A DNA stretch of 64,000 bases, taken from assembly GCF_000588875.1 (NCBI RefSeq), contig NZ_JEMV01000018.1:1-64000 (forward strand), given 5' to 3'. Below the pieces are notes generated by a model. The model was given only the letters and a program-made list of their open reading frames with translations. It was not told the origin of the DNA and ran no database searches. The first letter of the stretch is position 1; each line of letters opens with the position of its first letter. A program made the translations under genes and the position numbers. The stretch is from Sphingobium sp. Ant17 (lineage in GTDB: Bacteria > Pseudomonadota > Alphaproteobacteria > Sphingomonadales > Sphingomonadaceae). Below, piece by piece: positions 54,389-62,308 of the stretch.

Positions 54389-56101
54389 ATGGCCTCTACG
54401 GCATTCCCCACGCGCGACGATTTCGCCGCGCTTCTCAATGATTCCCTCGGTGGTGAGGACGGCGGCTTCGAAGGCCGCGTCGTCAAGGGCACCGTTACTG
54501 CCATCGAAAACGACCTGGCCGTCATCGACGTAGGTCTGAAGTCCGAAGGCCGCGTGCCGCTGCGCGAATTCGCGATGCCCGGCCAGAAGGCCGACATCAA
54601 GGTCGGCGACGAAGTCGAAGTCTATGTCGATCGCGTCGAAAACGCCCATGGCGAAGCCATGCTGTCGCGTGACCGCGCCCGCCGCGAAGCGGCCTGGGAC
54701 AAGCTGGAAGCCGAGTTCACTGAGAGCGCCCGCGTCGAAGGCGTCATCTTCGGCCGCGTCAAGGGTGGCTTCACCGTCGACCTCGACGGCGCTGTGGCTT
54801 TCCTGCCCGGTTCGCAGGTCGACATCCGCCCCGTGCGCGACGTCACCCCGCTGATGGACATTCCGCAGCCTTTCCAGATCCTCAAGATGGATCGCCGCCG
54901 CGGCAACATCGTTGTGTCGCGTCGCGCCATTCTGGAAGAGACCCGCGCCGAACAGCGCAGCGGCCTCATCCAGACGCTGGCCGAAGGCCAGATCATCGAA
55001 GGCGTCGTCAAGAACATCACCGATTATGGTGCGTTCGTTGACCTGGGCGGCATCGATGGCCTGCTGCACGTCACCGATCTCAGCTACAAGCGCATCAACC
55101 ACCCCAATGAGATGATCAACATCGGCGACACGGTGAAGGTGCAGATCATCCGCATCAACCGCGACACGCAGCGCATCTCGCTCGGCATGAAGCAGCTTGA
55201 AAGCGATCCGTGGGAAGGCGCATCGGCCAAGTATCCCGTCGGTGCCAAGCTGTCGGGCCGCGTCACGAACATCACCGAATATGGTGCGTTCGTCGAGCTG
55301 GAAGCCGGCATCGAAGGCCTGGTCCATGTGTCCGAAATGTCCTGGACCAAGAAGAACGTCCACCCCGGCAAGATCGTTTCGACCAGCCAGGAAGTCGAAG
55401 TTCTGGTCCTCGAAGTCGATCCCGAAAAGCGCCGCATCTCGCTCGGCCTCAAGCAGGCCCAGAGCAATCCCTGGGATAGCTTTGCCGAACGTCACCCGAT
55501 CGGTTCGACCGTCGAAGGCGAAGTCAAGAATGCGACCGAGTTCGGCCTGTTCATCGGCCTGGACGGCGACGTCGATGGCATGGTCCACATGTCCGACATC
55601 GCGTGGGGCATTTCGGGCGAAGACGCGCTGGCGCTGCACCGCAAGGGCGAGGCCGTTCAGGCTGTCGTTCTCGACATCGACGTCGAGAAGGAGCGCATCA
55701 GCCTCGGCATGAAGCAGCTTGAGCGTGGTGGTCCGGCCGCTGGCGGTACGACCGCTGCTGCTGCTGGCCTCAACAAGAATGCGATCGTCACCGTGACCGT
55801 TCTTGAAGTCCGTGACGGCGGTCTGGAAGTCCAGGCTGGCGACGATGGTGCCACCGGCTTTATCAAGCGCAGCGACCTTGGCCGTGACCGTGACGAGCAG
55901 CGTTCGGAACGCTTCCAGATCGGCCAGAAGTTCGACGCCATGATCACCGGCTTCGACCGTGCCAAGAAGCCAACCTTCTCGATCAAGGCGATGCAGATCG
56001 CTGAAGAGAAGCAGGCCGTTGCGCAGTACGGTTCGTCCGACAGCGGCGCGTCGCTGGGCGACATTCTGGGCGAAGCACTCAAGGCGAAGACCGAAGGCTA
56101 A
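54389..56101 (+). CDS. rpsA: 30S ribosomal protein S1
   Basis: 570 aa with six S1/OB repeats (for example GRVVKGTVTAIENDLAVIDV, IIEGVVKNITDYGAFVDLGG, LSGRVTNITEYGAFVELEAG, VEGEVKNATEFGLFIGLDGD). It binds mRNA and helps initiation. ATG 54389 has AAGGA seven bases upstream and the normal MASTAFPTRDDFAALL start. The 170-bp leader after cmk contains no gene and could hold autoregulatory RNA structure, though none was resolved by eye. Confidence 0.97.
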   Translation: MASTAFPTRDDFAALLNDSLGGEDGGFEGRVVKGTVTAIENDLAVIDVGLKSEGRVPLREFAMPGQKADIKVGDEVEVYVDRVENAHGEAMLSRDRARREAAWDKLEAEFTESARVEGVIFGRVKGGFTVDLDGAVAFLPGSQVDIRPVRDVTPLMDIPQPFQILKMDRRRGNIVVSRRAILEETRAEQRSGLIQTLAEGQIIEGVVKNITDYGAFVDLGGIDGLLHVTDLSYKRINHPNEMINIGDTVKVQIIRINRDTQRISLGMKQLESDPWEGASAKYPVGAKLSGRVTNITEYGAFVELEAGIEGLVHVSEMSWTKKNVHPGKIVSTSQEVEVLVLEVDPEKRRISLGLKQAQSNPWDSFAERHPIGSTVEGEVKNATEFGLFIGLDGDVDGMVHMSDIAWGISGEDALALHRKGEAVQAVVLDIDVEKERISLGMKQLERGGPAAGGTTAAAAGLNKNAIVTVTVLEVRDGGLEVQAGDDGATGFIKRSDLGRDRDEQRSERFQIGQKFDAMITGFDRAKKPTFSIKAMQIAEEKQAVAQYGSSDSGASLGDILGEALKAKTEG

Positions 56102-56128
56102 GTCCTTTCGTCAAAGTCGACTAATTAG

Positions 56129-56164
56129 AAAAGCCCGCCGGGATCATAATCCCGGCGGGCTTTT
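56129..56164 (+). terminator. Rho-independent terminator after rpsA
   Basis: AAAAGCCCGCCGGGAT and ATCCCGGCGGGCTTTT form a nearly perfect stem around CATA. Confidence 0.93.
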
Positions 56165-56267
56165 CATGTCCTTGCCGGATCGAAACAATCCCTTACCTGC
56201 GTGATTGTCAACGCCCTGCAAAACCCCTATGATTAGGCAGGGAAAAATCAGGGGGCTCTGGAATTCG

Positions 56268-56558
56268 ATGATCCGTTCGGAATTGATCCAGAAACTGGCC
56301 GATGAAAATCCGGGCCTGACCCTCCCGGAAGTGGAGCGAATTGTCGACCTTTTCTTCAAGGAGATTGTCGATCGACTGGCATCAGGCGGGCGCGTCGAAT
56401 TGCGCGGCTTCGGCGCCTTCACCACCCGCGCTCGCGACGCCCGCACCGGACGCAATCCCCGTACCGGCGAACAAGTGCCCGTCAGCGCCAAGCGCGTCCC
56501 CTATTTCAAGCCCGGCAAGGAAATGCGTGAACGGCTGAATGCCGATCATGAGGATTGA
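56268..56558 (+). CDS. ihfB: Integration host factor beta subunit
   Basis: 96 aa HU/IHF-family DNA-bending protein. [19 protein letters not shown] at the N-terminus; [20 protein letters not shown] with the beta-arm NPRTGEQV and the tail [13 protein letters not shown]-beta is often encoded after rpsA, as here. ATG 56268 is the family start; upstream in-frame codons run into the terminator region. Confidence 0.95.
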   Translation: MIRSELIQKLADENPGLTLPEVERIVDLFFKEIVDRLASGGRVELRGFGAFTTRARDARTGRNPRTGEQVPVSAKRVPYFKPGKEMRERLNADHED

Positions 56559-56636
56559 CGATTACGTCGCTTTGCGCTGACCATCAAATCGCGCTTGGCT
56601 CTGCCGATCCTCCCGACTATAGCCAGCCTTGGTAAT

Positions 56637-56940
56637 GCGGGCGTGGCGAAATCGGTAGACGCAACGGACTTAGACCATTGAGTGCGCACAGGGAAATCTG
56701 TGACGTAGAACTGCTCAAATTCGGGGAAACCTTTAACATGGCAATCCCGAGCCAAGCCTGAAAGTCGGCTTTCAGGAAGGTGTAGAGACTAGACGGGCAG
56801 CACCTGCGCCCCGGCCTGCCGGGAATGGTGAAGGGATAGTCCAGACCACAAACGCCCCTCCGGGCGGCGGCGAAAGCGTAGCGGGTAAGAAAATCCGTCG
56901 GGCTTTGCCCATGGGGGTTCAAGTCCCCCCGCCCGTACCA
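56637..56940 (+). tRNA. tRNA-Leu (anticodon TAA) interrupted by a group I intron
   Basis: Exon 1 is 56637-56671 and exon 2 is 56890-56940 with encoded CCA. Joined, the tRNA has acceptor GCGGGCG/CGCCCGT, anticodon stem ACGGA/TCCGT with loop CTTAAAA (anticodon TAA), a long variable arm (CGGGCTTTGCCCA) and T arm GGGGGTTCAAGTCCCCC. Exon 1 ends at U34, and exon 2 begins with A35, the same insertion point as in cyanobacterial tRNA-Leu(UAA). Confidence 0.93.
56672..56889 (+). ncRNA. Group I intron (IC3-like) in tRNA-Leu(UAA), 218 nt, no ORF
   Basis: The 5' splice site follows U34, and the intron ends in G at 56889 (omega G), as group I splicing requires. P1 can form between exon ACTT and AGT with a U-G pair at the splice site (ACTT..GAGT). 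Core-like elements are GTGTAGAGACTAGACGG (about 56780-56796) and GAAGGGATAGTCCAGACC (about 56831-56848), which fit the conserved P7/S-region of tRNA group I introns. It has no endonuclease gene, so it is probably immobile and vertically kept. Confidence 0.88.
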
Positions 56941-57053
56941 TTACCGCCTTTCCCTGATCGATATAAATTCCAGGTTCGATACACAGAACCGTCATGAGCG
57001 CATACTAAAGGCGCGGTCATAGCATAATAACGACCAAGCCTTTGGGGACCATC

Positions 57054-59429
57054 ATGAAATTTCTGGCCGGTAGCGCGATGATCGTGCTGCAATTCTCTGC
57101 GTGCGCGTTCGCGGTGGCGCAAGACAATATGCCCGCTGCATCCGATATCGACAGTGGCGACTCCATCATCGTGACTGGAACGCGCGATGCCAAGCGAACG
57201 AAGTTCGATACACTAGCACCAATTGACGTGCTATCGTCCAAGTCCATCGACAATAGTATTTCCAACGATCTGTCCGATACTTTGGCGCAACTCTTGCCAT
57301 CGTTTAACGTCCAGCGTTTGCCCGCGGCGGACGGCCAGGCCTTTGTTCGCCCCGCGACGCTCCGTGGCCTCTCGGCAGACCAGACGCTGGTGCTGGTGAA
57401 CGGCAAGCGCTATCACCGCTCCGCTCTGCTGGGCAGCCGCGGCGCGCAGTCCGCCGACCTTGCAACCATCCCCAATCTGGCGATCAAGCGCATCGAAGTG
57501 CTGCGCGACGGTGCATCGGCCCAATATGGCTCGGACGCGATCGCCGGTGTCGTCAACATCATCCTGGACGATCAACCGGGGATGGAAGCCTTCGGCCAAT
57601 ATTCGCAATATTATGAAGGGGATGGCACTAATTACCAGACCGGCGCACAAGGCGGCCTGGCCCTGGGCGATCGCGGCAGCATCGTCTTCACCGGTGAATT
57701 TTCAAAATCGGATGCCACCTCCCGCACCCGCCAGCGTCCCGACGCCATTGCCTTCCAGGCCGCCAATCCAACGCTCACCGTACCCGACCCGGTCCAGCGC
57801 TGGGGCCAGCCCGACCTGCGCTCCGTCCGTGGCGCGATCAACGCCCATTATGACTTTTCCGACGCCGTCACCGCCTATGCCTTCGGCACGGTCGGCAATG
57901 GCGAGGGCGTCACCGATTTCAACTGGCGCAATCCGGTAGGCACCGGCAACGTGTATAATCCCAGCGCGGCCTTTCCCGGTTTCAGCTTCAACAGCGTCTA
58001 TCCCGTCGGTTTCACGCCGCGCTTCGCCACGCAATATGACGATTATCAAGCCGACGGCGGCCTGCGCGGCGCGATCAGCGATCAGTTCACTTACGACCTG
58101 AGCGCCTCGTCCGGCCGGAGCAGAATCAACTATAGCATGTCCGAATCGCTGAACGCGTCGTTGGGCCCGCTCAGTCCGACGAGCTTCTATCTCGGCCGTT
58201 TGCGCCAGAGCGAATTCAACCTGAACGCCGATTTCGTCTATCGCCTGCCGCTGGGATTGGTTGAGCCCGCCAACATCGCTTTCGGTGCGGAACGGCGTAA
58301 GGAAACCTATGGCATCCGTCCCGGTGACCCCGCCTCCTACGCCATCGGGCCGGGTGCGGCCACCGGCCTTGCCCCCAACAGCAACGGCTTCCCTGGCTTC
58401 AATCCGCTAAGCTCAGGTGAATGGTCACAGACCAGCTATGCCGGTTATCTGGACATGGAAGTCCACCCGGTCGAGGCCCTCACGCTCGGCGCAGCGGGTC
58501 GCTATGAGGATTTCTCGGCCTTTGGCGACACGTTCAACTACAAGCTCTCGGCGCGGCTGGAGCCGGTCAAGGGCGTCGCGGTGCGCGGCACCTATTCCAC
58601 GGGTTTCCGCGCCCCAACCCCGGCGCAATTGAATGCCGTCAACACTACTCAGGGCCTGGACACGCGGACGCTCCAGATTTTCAACACCGGGCGCCTGTCG
58701 CCCAATGACCCGATTGCCATCGCGCTGGGTGCCCAACCGCTGACCCCGGAGAAGTCCCGCACCATCACCGCCGGTCTGACGTTTCAGTCAGAGTTCGGCG
58801 TGAGCGGCAGCATCGATCTCTATCAGATCAAGTTGCGGGACCGGTTCGGCCAGTCTCGTTCCTTCGCCGTGCCCACGACCCTGCCCAATCCGCAGCGTTT
58901 CACCGCCGTCACCTATTTCACTAACGACTTTGATACCCGCACCCGCGGCATCGATGTCGTGCTGGCCTATGCCCAGCAGGTGGGACCGGGCAAGGCAGAC
59001 CTCAGCCTCGCCTATAATTATAACCAGACCAAGGTGACGAGTGGCACCTCCGCCGCGATTGCCAACGAAACCCAGCGGATCATCTTCGAGGAACGGCTGC
59101 CCAAACATAATGGTACGGCGTCGCTCGGCTATACGATCGGCCGGTTCGGGCTGCAGGCCCGCGCCCGCTATTATGGGAAATGGACCGACGTCAGCGGCAA
59201 TGCGACTGGCGACATCTTCCAGCGCTTTGGCTCCATGACGCTGTTCGATCTATCGGCCAGCGCGCAACTGACCGACAATATCACTGTCCGGGCGGGTGCG
59301 GAAAATATCTTCGACACCTATCCCGACGAAGCGACCAACCAAGCGGTGCGTGGTCTCATCTACTCGCGTAACGCCCCCTTCGACACCGATGGCGGCCAAT
59401 ATTATGTTCGCTTGGGCGTGAACTTCTAA
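57054..59429 (+). CDS. TonB-dependent receptor
   Basis: 791 aa. Signal peptide ending FSACAFAVAQ; TonB-box-like DSIIVTGTRD; plug with ATLRGLSADQTLVLVNGKRY and IEVLRDGASAQYGSDAIAGVVNI; barrel with terminal VRLGVNF. The plug is of the type that handles a wide range of substrates in sphingomonads. It is followed 17 bp later by a Tat-type PLP enzyme, with which it likely forms an operon. ATG 57054 has GGGGA upstream. Substrate unknown; an amino-acid-derived compound is possible given the partner (inference). Confidence 0.92.
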   Translation: MKFLAGSAMIVLQFSACAFAVAQDNMPAASDIDSGDSIIVTGTRDAKRTKFDTLAPIDVLSSKSIDNSISNDLSDTLAQLLPSFNVQRLPAADGQAFVRPATLRGLSADQTLVLVNGKRYHRSALLGSRGAQSADLATIPNLAIKRIEVLRDGASAQYGSDAIAGVVNIILDDQPGMEAFGQYSQYYEGDGTNYQTGAQGGLALGDRGSIVFTGEFSKSDATSRTRQRPDAIAFQAANPTLTVPDPVQRWGQPDLRSVRGAINAHYDFSDAVTAYAFGTVGNGEGVTDFNWRNPVGTGNVYNPSAAFPGFSFNSVYPVGFTPRFATQYDDYQADGGLRGAISDQFTYDLSASSGRSRINYSMSESLNASLGPLSPTSFYLGRLRQSEFNLNADFVYRLPLGLVEPANIAFGAERRKETYGIRPGDPASYAIGPGAATGLAPNSNGFPGFNPLSSGEWSQTSYAGYLDMEVHPVEALTLGAAGRYEDFSAFGDTFNYKLSARLEPVKGVAVRGTYSTGFRAPTPAQLNAVNTTQGLDTRTLQIFNTGRLSPNDPIAIALGAQPLTPEKSRTITAGLTFQSEFGVSGSIDLYQIKLRDRFGQSRSFAVPTTLPNPQRFTAVTYFTNDFDTRTRGIDVVLAYAQQVGPGKADLSLAYNYNQTKVTSGTSAAIANETQRIIFEERLPKHNGTASLGYTIGRFGLQARARYYGKWTDVSGNATGDIFQRFGSMTLFDLSASAQLTDNITVRAGAENIFDTYPDEATNQAVRGLIYSRNAPFDTDGGQYYVRLGVNF

Positions 59430-59446
59430 TCGGATAGCATGGCTCG

Positions 59447-60715
59447 ATGGATATCAGTCGCAGGCAGATGATGATGGCAACGGCGGCAGCCCCGCTGGCA
59501 GGACGGATCGAAGCCGCCCTGCCAGCGACGGCCGCCGTCCGGCCCGATGACGAAAGCCATTGGGCCAAGATCGCGGCGCATTATGATGTAGTGCCCGACA
59601 TCATCCAGCTGGAAAATGGCAATTGGGGCATGATGGCCCGTCCGGTGCTGGAAGCCTATGAGGCTAAGGTCCGGCAGGTCAATCGCGCCACCAGCTATTA
59701 TGCTAGGCGTGGCCTGACGCCCGACCTGATCGCCGTGCGCGATCGCGTCGCCGCCAAGATGCAGGTCGATCCCGCCGAAATCGCCTTCACCCGCAATGCG
59801 ACCGAGGCGCTCAAAAGCCTGATCGGCGGCTATAATCGGCTGCGGCCCGGCGATGCCGTACTTTATGCCGATCTGGACTATGACAGCATGCAGGCTTGCT
59901 TCGGTTCGCTGAAAAATAGCCGGAATGTCGATGTCGTGCGCATCGACCTTCCCGAACCCGCCACGCATCAGGGGTTGATCGACAGCTATGAGCAAGCGCT
60001 CAAGGCCAATCCGCGCGTTCGCCTCATCCTGCTCACGCATCTCAGCCACCGCACCGGGCTGGTCGTCCCCGTGCGGGAGATCGTCGCCATGGCCCGCGCG
60101 CGCGGCGTCGATGCCATCGTCGATGCGGCGCATAGCTGGGGCCAGATCGATTTTTCGTTGCCCGACCTTGATGCCGATTTCATCGGCTTCAACCTTCACA
60201 AATGGTGGGGCGCGCCGCTTGGCGTTGGCGTCATCTACATCCGCAAGGCCAAGATCGACCTGATCGATCCCGACATCGGCAATGCACCACCCTTCCCCGC
60301 CAACACCTATGCGCGCGTCCATACCGGTACCGTCGATTTCGCGGCGCAACTCACCGTCCCCGCCGCCCTCGATTTTCAGGACGCGATCGGTGACCGCGCC
60401 CGCGCTGCCCGGCTGACCTATTTGCGGGATCGCTGGGCCGAAACCTTGCGGGACATGCAGGGGCTGGAGATATTGACGCCCGCCGATCCGCGCCTGCACG
60501 GCGGAATAACCTCGTTCCGCTATACAGGACACACCAGCGCCAGCGACAATATTGCCATCGCCAAGCGCCTGCTCGACGAGCATCGCATCTTCTCTGTGCA
60601 GCGCAATGGCCCAGCGCGCGGCGCTTGCATCCGCATAACCCCGGCCCTGTTCAACAGCGCCGACGATATCGATGCCCTGATTCGCGCGCTCCGGTCCATT
60701 GGCGCGTCGCTCTAA
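59447..60715 (+). CDS. Class V aminotransferase-fold PLP enzyme with Tat-type signal
   Basis: 422 aa. The N-terminus MDISRRQMMMATAAAPLAGR has twin Arg and a hydrophobic stretch, consistent with Tat export. The PLP Lys is in NLHKWWGAPLG; AHSWGQIDF and NATEALKSLIGGYN are further marks. It resembles isopenicillin-N epimerase/cysteine-desulfurase-like enzymes, whose reactions vary, so the substrate cannot be set. Periplasmic PLP enzymes need cofactor loading before export, which fits Tat. Partner of the upstream TonB receptor. Confidence 0.85.
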   Translation: MDISRRQMMMATAAAPLAGRIEAALPATAAVRPDDESHWAKIAAHYDVVPDIIQLENGNWGMMARPVLEAYEAKVRQVNRATSYYARRGLTPDLIAVRDRVAAKMQVDPAEIAFTRNATEALKSLIGGYNRLRPGDAVLYADLDYDSMQACFGSLKNSRNVDVVRIDLPEPATHQGLIDSYEQALKANPRVRLILLTHLSHRTGLVVPVREIVAMARARGVDAIVDAAHSWGQIDFSLPDLDADFIGFNLHKWWGAPLGVGVIYIRKAKIDLIDPDIGNAPPFPANTYARVHTGTVDFAAQLTVPAALDFQDAIGDRARAARLTYLRDRWAETLRDMQGLEILTPADPRLHGGITSFRYTGHTSASDNIAIAKRLLDEHRIFSVQRNGPARGACIRITPALFNSADDIDALIRALRSIGASL

Positions 60716-60757
60716 TCATGTGGTGATGATCGACTGTCACCAAATCTACGCGAACCA

Positions 60758-60775
60758 GTCATTAAAATGAATGAC
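60758..60775. promoter_or_regulatory. Palindrome upstream of the ECF sigma gene
   Basis: GTCATT-AAAATG-AATGAC is an inverted repeat about 70-90 bp before the sigma factor. It resembles CGTCATTTAAATGACG upstream of the lipoprotein gene. It may be an operator; no specific regulator can be named. Confidence 0.4.
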
Positions 60776-60845
60776 GGTCCCGATATCCGACTCGTCCCAT
60801 GGATGATCAGGCATCAGTGACGTCGGGCGCATTCCCGAAAGCCGT

Positions 60846-61307
60846 TTGTGGACTGGCTGGGCTGCGTTATTGGCGCAAGTCGAACGACTGACCCGCAGGG
60901 CCGACAGCGAAGATCTGTTGCACGACGCCTATGTTCGCATGGCCGCCCGAACTGCCAAGCCAGACAATGAGGAAGCGTTTCTGGTGCGGGCGGCGGTCAA
61001 TCGCGGTCGGGACGCCTATCGCCGGGAAAAAGTGCGAGGTGGCTCGGACGGCGACGACGCGCTCGATAGACTGCACGACCATGCCCCGATGCAGGATGAG
61101 GCAATCATTGTCAGGGCTCGACTCAAGCGCGTAAGCGAAGGCATCGACCGGCTCCCGCCTCGGACCCGCGAAGTGTTCCTGCTCCAACGGATGGAAAATC
61201 TGAAATATCGGGAGATTGCAGAACGGCTGAATATCAGTCAAAGCGGCGTCGAGAAACATATGGCCAAGGCAATGACCTTCCTTGGCGACTGGACGAAGGA
61301 TTGGTGA
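60846..61307 (+). CDS. ECF sigma factor, FecI-like
   Basis: 153 aa. Region 2 (DSEDLLHDAYVRMAAR; AAVNRGRDAYRREKVRG) and region 4 (DRLPPRTREVFLLQRMENL; REIAERLNISQSGVEKHMAKAM) are clear. The N-terminus is uncertain: only a TTG start at 60846 is available in this frame, and an ATG at 60800 lies in another frame, so another lost base is possible. It is followed by fecR-like and TonB-receptor genes, the classic surface-signalling trio. Confidence 0.88.
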   Translation: MWTGWAALLAQVERLTRRADSEDLLHDAYVRMAARTAKPDNEEAFLVRAAVNRGRDAYRREKVRGGSDGDDALDRLHDHAPMQDEAIIVRARLKRVSEGIDRLPPRTREVFLLQRMENLKYREIAERLNISQSGVEKHMAKAMTFLGDWTKDW

Positions 61308-62226
61308 CCCAGGACATGAACGGCGAGCGCCTCTTGATCGGACCGCCGCCGAGTGGATCGCCAGGCTGAATGCGGACGACCGCACGGTCAACGACGAGCA
61401 GGCATTTCGCGCCTGGCTTGCAGCAAGCCCCGATAACAGCGCTGCGTTCGAGCGCGCTACCGATCTTTGGGCAATGGTGCCTGGTGTAGCCGTAAAGGTT
61501 GATACACGATCTCCGATCTTGTCGCGTCGACATATTCTGGCCGCTTGTGCCGGCACGTTGGTTGCGGGCGGCGCTGGCATGGTGGCGATGCAATCAGCCC
61601 TTGCCGGCACACGATATGAGACTGGCATCGGTGAACAGCGTCGCGTCATGTTGGTTGAGGGATCTTCCCTGTTCCTGGATGCGGCGACACGGGTGCGCGT
61701 GCTGGCCAACTCTTCGCGGCGTAGGCTTTGGCTGGATCAGGGGCGCGTATCGCTCATTGTCACACCGGCACCCGTCCCTTTCACGATCGCGCTGGATAAT
61801 GGCGCTGCAATAGCCGGGCCTGGGAAATTCGATCTTCGCCGCGATGCCGAGGATCGGATTGCCTTGACTGCTCTTGCTGGCCAGGCAGAGGTCGCTCTTA
61901 ACGGGACCAACCGCGTGCTCGAAACGGGCGATCGGCTGCGCGCTCAACCAGGCGTTGCCGCCCCGATCGACCGCCCCGACCTTGATACGACGCAAGCCTG
62001 GCAAAGTGGTCGTGCCGCCTTCCAGGACGACCGGTTGGCCTTCGTCGTGGCCGAGGCGAACCGCTATAGTCCGACCAAATTGGTGATCGCTGATCCGGGC
62101 GCTGCCGACCTCCGGGTCAGCGGCATGTACCGCATGGGCGATAATCTGGCGCTGGGACAGGCGCTGGGACAATTACTGTCTATCCGTGTGCGACCGACGG
62201 ACGAGGCCGTCCTTCTGGGCGGTTGA
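61304..62226 (+). CDS. FecR-like anti-sigma/sigma-regulator (one frameshift)
   Basis: 307 aa from GTG 61304 (overlapping the sigma stop) or 303 aa from ATG 61316. A base is lost near 61328-61333, after which the frame reads PLDRTAAEWIARLNADD, FRAWLAASPDNSAAFERATDLW (the DUF4880 cytoplasmic domain), a single membrane helix (HILAACAGTLVAGGAGMVAM), then the periplasmic FecR domain (YETGIGEQRRVMLVEGSSLF; LDAATRVRVL). It passes the signal from the receptor to the sigma factor. Confidence 0.88.
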
Positions 62227-62308
62227 AAAAATAGCATCGCCCGGGTGAGGTAAACGACCGGTGGCGCGTCGGGGGAGCACGGCACCTTATGGCCGTGATC
62301 CTTGGGGG

